A stretch of DNA of 7,473 bases from Candidatus Thorarchaeota archaeon SMTZ1-83 (GTDB taxonomy: Archaea > Asgardarchaeota > Thorarchaeia > Thorarchaeales > Thorarchaeaceae): contig LRSK01000240.1 of assembly GCA_001563325.1 (NCBI GenBank), positions 1-7,473 of the forward strand, read 5' to 3'. Below, piece after piece: positions 1-6,241 of this stretch. A model generated the notes under the pieces. It did no database searches, was not told the origin of the DNA, and saw only the letters and a list, made by a program, of their open reading frames with translations. Numbering within the stretch: the first letter of the stretch is position 1; every line of letters starts with the position of its first letter. A program made the translations under genes and the position numbers.

Positions 1-2
1 CC

Positions 3-704
3 TTCTTCATGCTAGCTCAGGTCTATATTGGCCCTGCGTTGATACCTGGACTTATGGCAGTTGGGCTTATTGTCCTAGCAATAGGGTCTGTGAAGCTCAT
101 TGGCGAGTCACTGACTCGAACAGAAATCATTGGAATCACTTTGATAATGGCTGCAATCTTCACAATCACCTTCAGTGAGCTGGTCATCGATATCGTAGTC
201 TTCGACTTCCTGGAAACCGGATTCCTGATGAGAGTTGCAATCTTCACCTTTGCAATCATTGCGATGATACTGGTTCTTGAGGCTTCACACAGGAGATGGA
301 TTAAGATACGAGCAGTGGCAAGAGCTCTCATTTCAGGACTGTTCATTGCAATGACAAACTACTGGATTGCAGTTCTTCTGGCAACGATTGTGCATGTCTT
401 TGAAGGGACATTCGTACTCCTCGAGCTCGGACTGTTTGCAATCTCAGCTGTCATCCTGGTCCTAGACAATATATTCGCTCTTGGGGCCTTACAGAGTGCA
501 TTTCTATCAGGACAAGCCAATCTGATCATACCAATACAACAGGTGCCAATTCAAATCACACCGGGATTTGTCTTCCTTTTGATGTTCCTCTTGCCTGCTC
601 CCTCGGTTCTCTCTCTTATCCTCTTTTTCGCAGGTGTGGGCATGATTGTCATGAGTTCATTTCTTCTTGGAAGGCGTCAGGTAGCTCTTGAGTCGATAAA
701 GTGA
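3..704 (+). CDS. DMT/EamA-type multi-pass permease, C-terminal part (5' end outside window)
   Basis: This is the C-terminal part of an integral membrane protein, most likely a drug/metabolite transporter (DMT, EamA-like). The frame stays open to the left edge (two Phe codons precede the first Met at 9), so the true start lies outside the window. About seven hydrophobic segments are visible, roughly at residues 9-27, 40-60, 74-92, 106-130, 133-155, 172-195 and 197-222 counted from that Met. Residues 9-50 (hydrophobic helix, then KLIGESLTRTEIIGI, then another helix) resemble the end of the first EamA half, where a conserved Gly-Glu with a basic loop joins two helices. The rest would be the second half, ending in a short basic tail (GRRQ). 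The substrate cannot be told. It is separated from the next gene by about 70 bases and is probably a separate transcription unit. The superfamily call is by pattern only; another polytopic family is possible. Confidence 0.6.
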   Translation, partial: FFMLAQVYIGPALIPGLMAVGLIVLAIGSVKLIGESLTRTEIIGITLIMAAIFTITFSELVIDIVVFDFLETGFLMRVAIFTFAIIAMILVLEASHRRWIKIRAVARALISGLFIAMTNYWIAVLLATIVHVFEGTFVLLELGLFAISAVILVLDNIFALGALQSAFLSGQANLIIPIQQVPIQITPGFVFLLMFLLPAPSVLSLILFFAGVGMIVMSSFLLGRRQVALESIK

Positions 705-713
705 GTGAACATT

Positions 714-736
714 GTGGACGAGGGACCATAGTCCAC
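714..736 (+). other. Small inverted repeat between permease and SCP2 genes
   Basis: GTGGAC (714-719) and GTCCAC (731-736) are perfect 6-base complementary arms around an 11-base loop, 9 bases after the permease stop. RNA could form a short hairpin here, but no T-run follows, so a terminator role is uncertain; it could also be a protein-binding dyad. Confidence 0.3.
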
Positions 737-774
737 GCTGAGGTTAAGAAGACCTAAATAGCCCATGAAATGGT

Positions 775-1164
775 ATGATGGATGATATATCCACAGAAGG
801 GAGAGATAGCGTGGCTGGGAAAGATGATATAATGAAAGCCCTCCAGAGATGGGTCACACTACTTGAGAACGATTCTACTGTCGCAGAGCAGTTTGAGGGG
901 TTCAAGAAGACCTTCTTGATTGTCGTTGAAGATCTAGACTTTTCAGTTCAAATGATATTCGATGGGACAAACAAGGCTCGACTTGTGGAGGGTTCTGTTA
1001 GCAATCCAGAGATGAGCCTCACCATTGAGTCCGACCTGCTTCTTGGAATCTGCAATGGAGAAATTGACCCGATGGAGACCTTCATGATGGGCGATCTGAA
1101 GTTGAGTGGAAATATGGCGGATCTCCAGAAGCTTGAGGTGTTCATGGACCTGTTCGATGAGTGA
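775..1164 (+). CDS. SCP2 (sterol carrier protein 2) domain protein
   Basis: Small soluble protein of 129 aa, essentially one SCP2 domain. Such domains hold lipids or other hydrophobic ligands, including acyl-CoAs, in a closed cavity. The typical pattern is visible: an N-terminal helix (residues about 17-45), a strand section containing LIVVEDLDFSVQMIFDG, a middle strand with SNPEMSLTIES, and the conserved C-terminal part (about 98-127) where METFMMGDLKLSGNM matches the family's 'G.(L/I)K..GN' element followed by a final helix. The start is open. ATG 775 and ATG 778 have no clear Shine-Dalgarno, while GTG 811 (giving 117 aa) lies 5 bases after a good AAGGGAGAG and keeps the whole domain; an AT-rich stretch at 753-760 could be a TATA element for a transcript starting close to 780. 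The stop overlaps the next gene's likely start, so the two are probably co-translated. The ligand is unknown. Confidence 0.8.
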   Translation: MMDDISTEGRDSVAGKDDIMKALQRWVTLLENDSTVAEQFEGFKKTFLIVVEDLDFSVQMIFDGTNKARLVEGSVSNPEMSLTIESDLLLGICNGEIDPMETFMMGDLKLSGNMADLQKLEVFMDLFDE

Positions 1165-2311
1165 GAAGAGTGATGTCATGAAACCAATTGGGTTTGACAG
1201 GAGGCGTACAGCTGAGATTCTTGATGCACATGATATTGACGTTCTTGTGGCATCCACTGATGTGAATGTCTTCTACACAACAGGTCTTCCTACACTGCAC
1301 GTTGCAAACAATCCCATCCTCTGGGTTCTGAAGAATCAGTTTCCGTACATCGCACTGATACGGAGGGATGGGGAGCTCAGCCTCTTCTATTGGATGGTCT
1401 TCTCCAGCCTTGAGAAGTTCTCGTGGGTCAGGGATGCCACAGGTATCATATCACCGCAACAGGCGATGAAAATGGTGTCTGACAAACTGGTGGAATGGGG
1501 AATCGAGAGTGGAAAAACTGTGGGATTGGAATCACTGATGCCGCGGTATCAGGCGGATCATCTGAAATCCAAATTCCCTGATGTGAAGTTCATTGATGGG
1601 GACAATGCATTCCTCAGGATGCGTCGGGTGAAGTCGAAAGAAGAGCAAGAGCGAATAAAGAAGTCAACTGCTATTGCAGAGAAGGCGATAGAGCAGATCA
1701 TCGAGGAAGTCTATGAAGGCATAACAGATAATGACCTGCTCAAGATTGCGCGTAGGACAATCATAGATGAAGGTGCTGAGGGATGGGACCACCTGACCAT
1801 CGGGATTGGTTCTGCAGACCCTGAGGCTCCGGGTGTAGGTACTATTATGAAAAAGGGTGACATAACACGTCTGGACATAGGAGCAGTGTGGAAGGGATAT
1901 GTGTCTGATGTTAGCCGACATGTGGTGATAGGAGAAGTCCCTGAGGGTGCTGATGAGGTCGTTGAGCGGATGGTCAAGGTACAAGACTTCTGTGTTGAGC
2001 AGATAAGACCCGGAGCAGACCCTAGCGAGGTCTACAAGGCAGCTATGAAGTTTCATCAGCCATTAAAGCCAGGTGTGCGACCCATCATCACATGTCACAC
2101 CATTGGTCTCGAGTGCGAGGAGGAGCAAATCTTCTCTCGAATGGGCAAGGCAGACTTCCCCTTTGAGGAAGGCATGGTCATGGACATCGAGATCTGGCAG
2201 AACTTCAAGGACCTCGGTCTGATTGGGGTTGAGGACTGCTATCGTGTGACCAAGAGTGGGTGCGAACGCATATCTACTCTGAATAAGGAGATATTTGTGA
2301 AGAGAGGTTGA
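1157..2311 (+). CDS. M24-family Xaa-Pro peptidase-like protein (creatinase/prolidase fold), atypical active site
   Basis: Cytosolic protein of about 384 aa with a creatinase-type N-terminal domain (about 10-130) and a C-terminal pita-bread metallopeptidase domain (about 160-380). Known members cleave Xaa-Pro bonds or related amides using two metal ions. All five metal ligands can be placed, counting from ATG 1157: Asp240 (RLDIGA), Asp251 (SDVSR), His314 (CHTIGL), Glu345 (MDIEIW) and Glu359 (GVEDCY). Two other normally conserved histidines are absent: the one in the 'PHG' loop (here EAPGVG) and the one in 'HE.P' after the His ligand (here LECEEE). The substrate may therefore differ from a classical Xaa-Pro peptide. 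An in-frame extension back to 1106 exists but runs through the SCP2 gene. ATG 1157 overlaps the SCP2 stop by 8 bases; ATG 1178, preceded by GTGA, is a good alternative. It lies inside a compact SCP2-M24-SDR operon. Confidence 0.85.
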   Translation: MSEKSDVMKPIGFDRRRTAEILDAHDIDVLVASTDVNVFYTTGLPTLHVANNPILWVLKNQFPYIALIRRDGELSLFYWMVFSSLEKFSWVRDATGIISPQQAMKMVSDKLVEWGIESGKTVGLESLMPRYQADHLKSKFPDVKFIDGDNAFLRMRRVKSKEEQERIKKSTAIAEKAIEQIIEEVYEGITDNDLLKIARRTIIDEGAEGWDHLTIGIGSADPEAPGVGTIMKKGDITRLDIGAVWKGYVSDVSRHVVIGEVPEGADEVVERMVKVQDFCVEQIRPGADPSEVYKAAMKFHQPLKPGVRPIITCHTIGLECEEEQIFSRMGKADFPFEEGMVMDIEIWQNFKDLGLIGVEDCYRVTKSGCERISTLNKEIFVKRG

Positions 2312-2316
2312 AAGAG

Positions 2317-3035
2317 ATGAGAGTAAAGGACAAGATTGTGATTCTGACAGGAGCCGCATCAGGTATTGGTCGAGCAGCGGCCATCCTCCTCGGAAAGGAG
2401 GGGGCAACTCAGGTCTTGTCAGACATAGACGAGAAGGGTCTGAAAGAAACTCTCGACCTGATAAAGAAGGGGAAGGACCGAGCTGAAATCATGCGAGTCG
2501 ATGTAACAGACTCAGCTCAAGTGAAGAAGATGATTGACCACACAACCAAGAAGTATGGACGAATCGACGTACTCATCGCAAATGCAGGCGTGGTCAGGGT
2601 TGGGCCTGTGGAAGACTTCCCAGATGAGGACTATGACCTTCTGATCAATGTTAATCTGAAGGGGACTTACTACAGCTGTAAACACGCCATCCCATACTTG
2701 AAGAAGCAGGGATTTGGGTCTGTCATCACTCTTGCCTCCGTTGCAGCTCATATTGGTCAGGTCAACCATGCCAACTATTGCTCTACAAAGGCGGGAATTT
2801 TGGGGTTCACACGAGCGCTGGCTCTTGACCTTGCACCATATGGAGTCAGGGTGAACAGTGTCTCACCTGGAGCAACAGACACTCCGATGTTGGTGAGCGA
2901 TGTCACAAAGCAAGCGAGAGAGAGAGGCGTTGCTTACGAGGTCGTGAAGAAGGAGTTCGAGGAGGAGGGAGTGATGAGTCATCCTATATGACTGGTTCAG
3001 ACCTTCGGATTGATGGTGGTTGGACAGCACGTTGA
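2317..3035 (+). pseudogene. Short-chain dehydrogenase/reductase, disrupted near the 3' end
   Basis: NAD(P)-dependent SDR whose reading frame ends early at 2989-2991, giving 224 aa. Visible, counted from ATG 2317: TGAASGIG (11-18) for nucleotide binding, Asp36 after the second strand (suggests NAD), Asp62, ANAG (88-91, first Asn of NNAG replaced), Asn113, and the catalytic Ser141, Tyr154 and Lys158. After MSHP the frame hits TGA, yet from 2985 a different frame reads YMTGSDLRIDGGWTAR and stops at 3033-3035. That is the standard C-terminus of this family. The expected stretch between (EEIA...LFLASDE type, about 15-20 residues) is missing, so a deletion whose length is not a multiple of three is the simplest explanation. 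A TTG at 2308 would overlap the M24 stop; ATG 2317, five bases after that stop and behind AGAGG, is preferred. The truncated form keeps the catalytic residues but lacks the last strand, so it may be unstable. An assembly error is possible. Confidence 0.75.
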
Positions 3036-3041
3036 CCTAGC

Positions 3042-3788
3042 TCAGATGGTCATGCCTCCATCCACAGAGAGGCTGATACCTGTGGCAAACTCTGCAAGGG
3101 CTAGGTAGAGTATACCCTCAGCGATCTCTTCGGACGTCCCAAACCTTCCCATCGGTTGTCGTGCTATGAACTGCTGCCTGGCTGCAGCGGGGTCTGGATA
3201 CTGGGAGAGGCGATATGCCAATGAAGGTGTGTCAATGGTTCCAGGGCATATGCAGCTCACTCGGATGCCATCCTCCATGTAGTCGGCAGCCATCGCCTTT
3301 GTCAAGGAAACAACTGCTCCTTTTGAGGCGCTGTAGGCAGCACGATTCTTCACACCCTTCAACGCAAGAACTGATGAGGTGTTGACTATCACTCCACGTG
3401 TCCTCCTGAGATGAGGGACTGCATACTTTGAGAGAAGAAAGACGCCCCGCACATTCACTGCCATAGTTCGGTCCCAGTCCTCAAGGCTCATTTCATCAAC
3501 CAGACCAGGGAGGACGATTCCAGCATTATTGACCAGTATGTCGAGCTTTCCGTATGTGTCGACCGCTGTCTTGACAATCTGTTGAGCAGCGTGCTCATCT
3601 GAAACATCGCCCTGCACAAATGTTGCCTTTCCTTTACCCTTACGGATGCTTGCTACAACCTTTGAAGCAGAGTCTGTTATAGAATTGCAGACAACACTCG
3701 CCCCCTCAGTGGCAAACAGTCGAGCTGTAGCCTCACCAATTCCTGCTCCGGCACCTGTCACAATGACGACTTTTCCTTCAAGTTTCAT
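3042..3788 (-). CDS. Short-chain dehydrogenase/reductase (SDR), complete, partner of the BKACE gene
   Basis: Classical SDR of about 248 aa that would interconvert a hydroxyl and a keto group with NAD(P)H. All hallmarks are present (numbered from the first Met of MMKLEG): TGAGAGIG (12-19), Asp62, NNAG (88-91), Asn113, catalytic Ser140, Tyr153 and Lys157 in YSASK, the PG motif (183-184), and an intact C-terminus with GRFGTSEEIA and SVDGG. Two ATGs stand in tandem at 3791 and 3788. A strong GGAGGT lies 4 bases before the first and 7 before the second, so 3788 is slightly favoured. Only 21 bases separate it from the BKACE stop, so the two genes should share a transcript. Its likely job is to make or use the beta-keto acid or its hydroxy form handled by the neighbour; this is inference from context. 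It is convergent with the broken SDR, with 6 bases between stops, but the two sequences are clearly different genes. Confidence 0.9.
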   Translation of the reverse strand: MKLEGKVVIVTGAGAGIGEATARLFATEGASVVCNSITDSASKVVASIRKGKGKATFVQGDVSDEHAAQQIVKTAVDTYGKLDILVNNAGIVLPGLVDEMSLEDWDRTMAVNVRGVFLLSKYAVPHLRRTRGVIVNTSSVLALKGVKNRAAYSASKGAVVSLTKAMAADYMEDGIRVSCICPGTIDTPSLAYRLSQYPDPAAARQQFIARQPMGRFGTSEEIAEGILYLALAEFATGISLSVDGGMTI

Positions 3789-3795
3789 CATTCTT

Positions 3796-3801
3796 ACCTC
3801 C
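3796..3801 (-). promoter_or_regulatory. Strong Shine-Dalgarno of the SDR gene
   Basis: GGAGGT on the minus strand, in the 21-base gap after the BKACE stop. It is the best ribosome binding site in the window and suggests that the SDR is translated independently and well, whereas the first gene of the operon has almost none. Confidence 0.75.
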
Positions 3802-3812
3802 AGGAGGCTATG

Positions 3813-4607
3813 TCAAAGACCCAAGATCTTCCTTGCTTCAGAGGGATCTGCAACTTCACGCCCAACCTCTTTCGCAATGTTCACCATCTGAGATACTATC
3901 TCTGCGTTGTTCTTCGCAGGCACATCAGGTCTGATGAAGGGATAGTCTTCAGTTCCCACACGCACATTACCGCCGCTAAGGATTGAAGCTACAGCTATAG
4001 CCGACTGTTCGGGACCCATTACGCTGACCGAGTAGACACAGTGTTCAGGCATGTGTCTGACACGATGCATGTATTCATCAATCGTGGGCGGAGACCAAGT
4101 ACCCCCCGGCCAACCAAAGAAGAGTGTGAGTATGTGGGGAGGGTCAACTAACCGCTTTTCCATTAGATGTCTGAGGTTCCAGTACGAACCCATGTGCCAT
4201 ACCTCCCATTCAGGTGCAATCTTTGATTTTTGGCACTTGATACAGTACTCCTCAAGCTCCTCCAAGGGATGAAGTTGGTAGACAGTCATGTCAGTGAAAC
4301 GCTCATCATGATGGTTAAGGATGACGCTAAGCATATCTGGGCCTGCCTCGAACATGGCTATTCGTTCCTCGATGGGATAGCTCGACATGCCAGCTTGGAT
4401 AATGACATCAGTTCTCTCTCGAATCCGCTCCACGGTTTCGGACTCCTCACTTGGAGGAAGGTGAACATGGGCTATTGCAGCACCTGCATCTGCGCATTGG
4501 ACCACGTCCTCAATCAATGCCTCTGTGGAGAGGGCCCAGTTCTTCACATGAGGAAAAATCCACGAGTTTGCGGTTGTTGCTGTGATAATGAGCTTCTCAT
4601 CTTTCAT
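3813..4607 (-). CDS. BKACE-family (DUF849, beta-keto acid cleavage) enzyme, divergent
   Basis: Zn-dependent TIM-barrel enzyme of 264 aa. Characterised relatives such as Kce (3-keto-5-aminohexanoate cleavage) combine a beta-keto acid with acetyl-CoA to give acetoacetate and a new CoA ester. Visible: the N-terminal strand LIITATTA, the His47-x-His49 zinc pair in AHVHLP, and the C-terminal signature GGNVRVGTED with Arg216, Glu220 (third zinc ligand) and Asp221, which match the spacing of Arg226/Glu230/Asp231 in Kce; the ending EARKILGL is also typical. Odd points: HxH is followed by L-P-P where many relatives have x-R-D, the following loop is short, and the usual 'N.G' strand segment reads SVILNHHDE. 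The substrate is therefore unlikely to be assignable by homology. A GTG at 4637 would add ten residues, but it lies upstream of the transcription start expected from the TATA-like box, so ATG 4607 is chosen. First gene of an operon with the SDR. Confidence 0.85.
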   Translation of the reverse strand: MKDEKLIITATTANSWIFPHVKNWALSTEALIEDVVQCADAGAAIAHVHLPPSEESETVERIRERTDVIIQAGMSSYPIEERIAMFEAGPDMLSVILNHHDERFTDMTVYQLHPLEELEEYCIKCQKSKIAPEWEVWHMGSYWNLRHLMEKRLVDPPHILTLFFGWPGGTWSPPTIDEYMHRVRHMPEHCVYSVSVMGPEQSAIAVASILSGGNVRVGTEDYPFIRPDVPAKNNAEIVSQMVNIAKEVGREVADPSEARKILGL

Positions 4608-4641
4608 ACCTGATGACCAAATCCTGAAAGAGTCCACCGAG

Positions 4642-4649
4642 TAATAAAA
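4642..4649 (-). promoter_or_regulatory. TATA-like box for the BKACE-SDR operon
   Basis: TTTTATTA on the minus strand, centred about 38 bases before ATG 4607. With usual archaeal spacing of about 25 bases the transcript would begin near 4620, leaving a leader of only about 13 bases with a weak AGGT. This argues against the GTG start at 4637. The repeat array begins just upstream, so it could act on this promoter. Confidence 0.4.
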
Positions 4650-4689
4650 TGTAGCTAGAAATGATAATCAGAATTTACCACTAATTATC

Positions 4690-5345
4690 AGTATAGTCTT
4701 GTCACGTAATTAGCACAATTAGCTGGATTTTCAAGATACTGTAAGGGTGTATTTAGCTCAAATTGTTGATTTGTTTGAATAGGGCATTTGCGCAATTAGC
4801 TCATTTTATGGGCTTTGAAAATGCTGTAATTACCTCAAATAGCCTATTTACAGGACTAGGAAATGGGATAATTACATAATTAACCGACTTTCAAGACTCT
4901 GTAAATGCGGTATTAACGGAATTAGCGCACTTTATTGGGTAGGAAAATGCTGTAATTAGTGAAAATAGCCTATTTACGGACTATGGAAAATAGACTATTT
5001 GCGTAATTGGCTGATTTAGAGAGCCAAGAAATGGCCTAATTGATGTATTTAGAGCACGTAATTGGGAGAAAAACCGCAATTGATCAAATTTGAAGGGCAC
5101 TCTCATTCACAATATCTGTGAATAACCCATCTAGAAGGTTCATTAAATCGGGAAAAACTCGTAATTAAATCAATTAATTAGTCGTTCAAATCCAAAAAAT
5201 GCCGTAAATACCTCATTTAGAGGACACTCTTGTTCACAATGATCTAAATGATGCATTTGAAATGAGCATTTAATCGAAAAATAGGAGTAAATCACGTATT
5301 TGAAGGCCATTTTTAACCACAAGATACGTAAATAGGGTATTTGAA
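4690..5345. repeat. Degenerate tandem array, about 16 units with a mean period near 42 bp
   Basis: This gene-free, AT-rich stretch is a diverged tandem array. One A/T block per unit serves as anchor: 4708, 4751, 4786, 4828, 4870, 4912, 4954, 4997, 5038, 5078, 5121, 5163, 5206, 5246, 5289 and 5330. Apart from one short step of 35, the intervals are 40-43 bp (mean about 41.5), close to four helical turns. In the left half (to about 5050) a unit has up to four 4-base A/T blocks (AAAT, AATT, ATTT, ATTA) about 9 bp apart, then a gap of about 15. In the right half it has two main blocks, mostly AAAT-N5-ATTT, and a longer linker often ending TTCAC or AACCAC. Some segments recur exactly, for example AAATAGCCTATTTAC at 4837 and 4963 (126 bp apart) and TTCACAAT at 5106 and 5233. 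No plausible gene lies within it. Function unknown: protein-binding array, phased or curved DNA, or a decayed satellite. Confidence 0.85.
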
Positions 5346-5476
5346 ACATTAGCACAAAATTCTGGTCCTACTCATTCCTTTTCTCGCTTTTTAAGTATGA
5401 GAACGAACACAATGAACGGTTTCAAAGGATATTGGATTCCCGAATCAGGCACAATGTTCTGGTTGGATTTCGAGCT

Positions 5477-6139
5477 CTAATACACGTGGGGAATGAGCCG
5501 CGAAGTGCGTCGTAAATATTCCGCGTACTTCTCTCCGAAGGTCTCTATGAGAATCCTCTCCTCCAGTTCCATCCGACTTCGGAATATCAGAAAGAGCCCA
5601 GTCACAGTGATGAGCGTGACAATGAAACTAATGAAGGAGAGTGAGTACCCAAAAAAGATTAGTAGCAACCCAAGGTACTGTGGGTTTCTGATGGTTCCGT
5701 AGAGACCGTGGGTCACTAGCTGATGGTCGTCTTCAATCGTAATCTTAGATCCACCATACCTACCAATCTGAACTCTGGCAGCGATGAGAATTATTGAACC
5801 CATCATTAACACTATGACTCCAACAGGCAAGATGACACCTGCGAGGCCAGAGAGGTGAATTGAGGTGAGATATTGCCATTCGTAGTATGGCAAAGTAATC
5901 ACTAGAGGGAGGGAGAGAAAAGCCAGTCCCTTAATCTTACTTGTGTATCTATCTTGTTTTGAGGACACTGTTCGTATTGAGATATCAATTCCTAGAATGG
6001 CTGACAGGAACGCGATGGGTACGAGGGTCTGGGGTATGATATAGACCTCTGGAGAGAAGATGAGAAAGAGGGAGTTCATAAAGACGAGTATGAAGAGGAC
6101 AGCAATGGCCTTTCTTGCAATATACTGATAGTCGCCCAT
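5477..6139 (-). CDS. ICMT/PEMT-type membrane methyltransferase
   Basis: Integral membrane protein of 220 aa with about five or six hydrophobic segments (around 11-29, 35-52, 71-86, 98-121, 156-187). The C-terminal third carries the SAM-binding signature of the isoprenylcysteine carboxyl methyltransferase / phospholipid methyltransferase group: HGLYGTIRNPQYLG (144-157), then a hydrophobic hairpin, then RMELEERILIETFG (189-202) with the conserved acidic residues, and KYAEYLRRTSRLIP near the end. Members methylate lipid or membrane-linked small-molecule acceptors; which one here is unknown, and a protein prenyl-cysteine role should not be assumed. The ATG at 6139 has no visible Shine-Dalgarno and no convincing TATA box, so a start further in (Met21) cannot be excluded, although it would remove the first helix. 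It follows the protease gene on the same strand after about 100 bases; a T-run in that gap suggests that they are not strictly one operon. Confidence 0.8.
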   Translation of the reverse strand: MGDYQYIARKAIAVLFILVFMNSLFLIFSPEVYIIPQTLVPIAFLSAILGIDISIRTVSSKQDRYTSKIKGLAFLSLPLVITLPYYEWQYLTSIHLSGLAGVILPVGVIVLMMGSIILIAARVQIGRYGGSKITIEDDHQLVTHGLYGTIRNPQYLGLLLIFFGYSLSFISFIVTLITVTGLFLIFRSRMELEERILIETFGEKYAEYLRRTSRLIPHVY

Positions 6140-6231
6140 TAGGCGCAGTATAGGTGCGTCGACTCTTAGGTGTGTCGATGGTCGGGGCTTACCAGTGGGG
6201 ACACATCATGTCTGGCGATTCTCAACAATGG

Positions 6232-6237
6232 AAAAAA
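6232..6237 (-). terminator. T-run downstream of the metallopeptidase gene
   Basis: Six consecutive T on the minus strand (in TATTTTTTCC), four bases after the protease stop. Archaeal RNA polymerase commonly terminates on such runs without a hairpin. No strong stem precedes it, so this is a weak call. Confidence 0.4.
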
Positions 6238-6241
6238 TAGG

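Noticed and set aside
943..1257. Minus-strand open frame opposite the SCP2 gene
   Set aside because: Its residues show no family pattern, and it lies antisense to a well-supported SCP2 domain and the M24 start.
3797..3807. CCTCC-A-GGAGG palindrome overlapping the SDR Shine-Dalgarno
   Set aside because: The one-base centre cannot form a stable hairpin without opening most of the arms, so control by sequestration is not convincing.
4230..4613. Plus-strand open frame opposite BKACE
   Set aside because: It is a shadow of the BKACE gene with no recognisable domain, whereas the minus strand has the zinc motif and family ending.
4608..4637. Ten-residue N-terminal extension of BKACE from GTG 4637
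   Set aside because: It would begin upstream of the transcription start expected from the TATA-like box and adds residues not usual for the family; ATG 4607 starts at the standard position.
4690..5345. CRISPR array
   Set aside because: There is no constant repeat alternating with unique spacers. Similarity is spread across the whole unit and only short A/T blocks are kept; no cas gene is nearby.
4690..5345. Replication origin with iterons
   Set aside because: No Orc1/Cdc6 or other initiator gene and no recognisable ORB element are in the window. The idea remains possible but is not supported.
5170..5355. Minus-strand open frame of 61 aa inside the repeat array
   Set aside because: It spans several 42-bp units, has no family features or ribosome binding site, and its residues follow from the A/T blocks being read in one frame.
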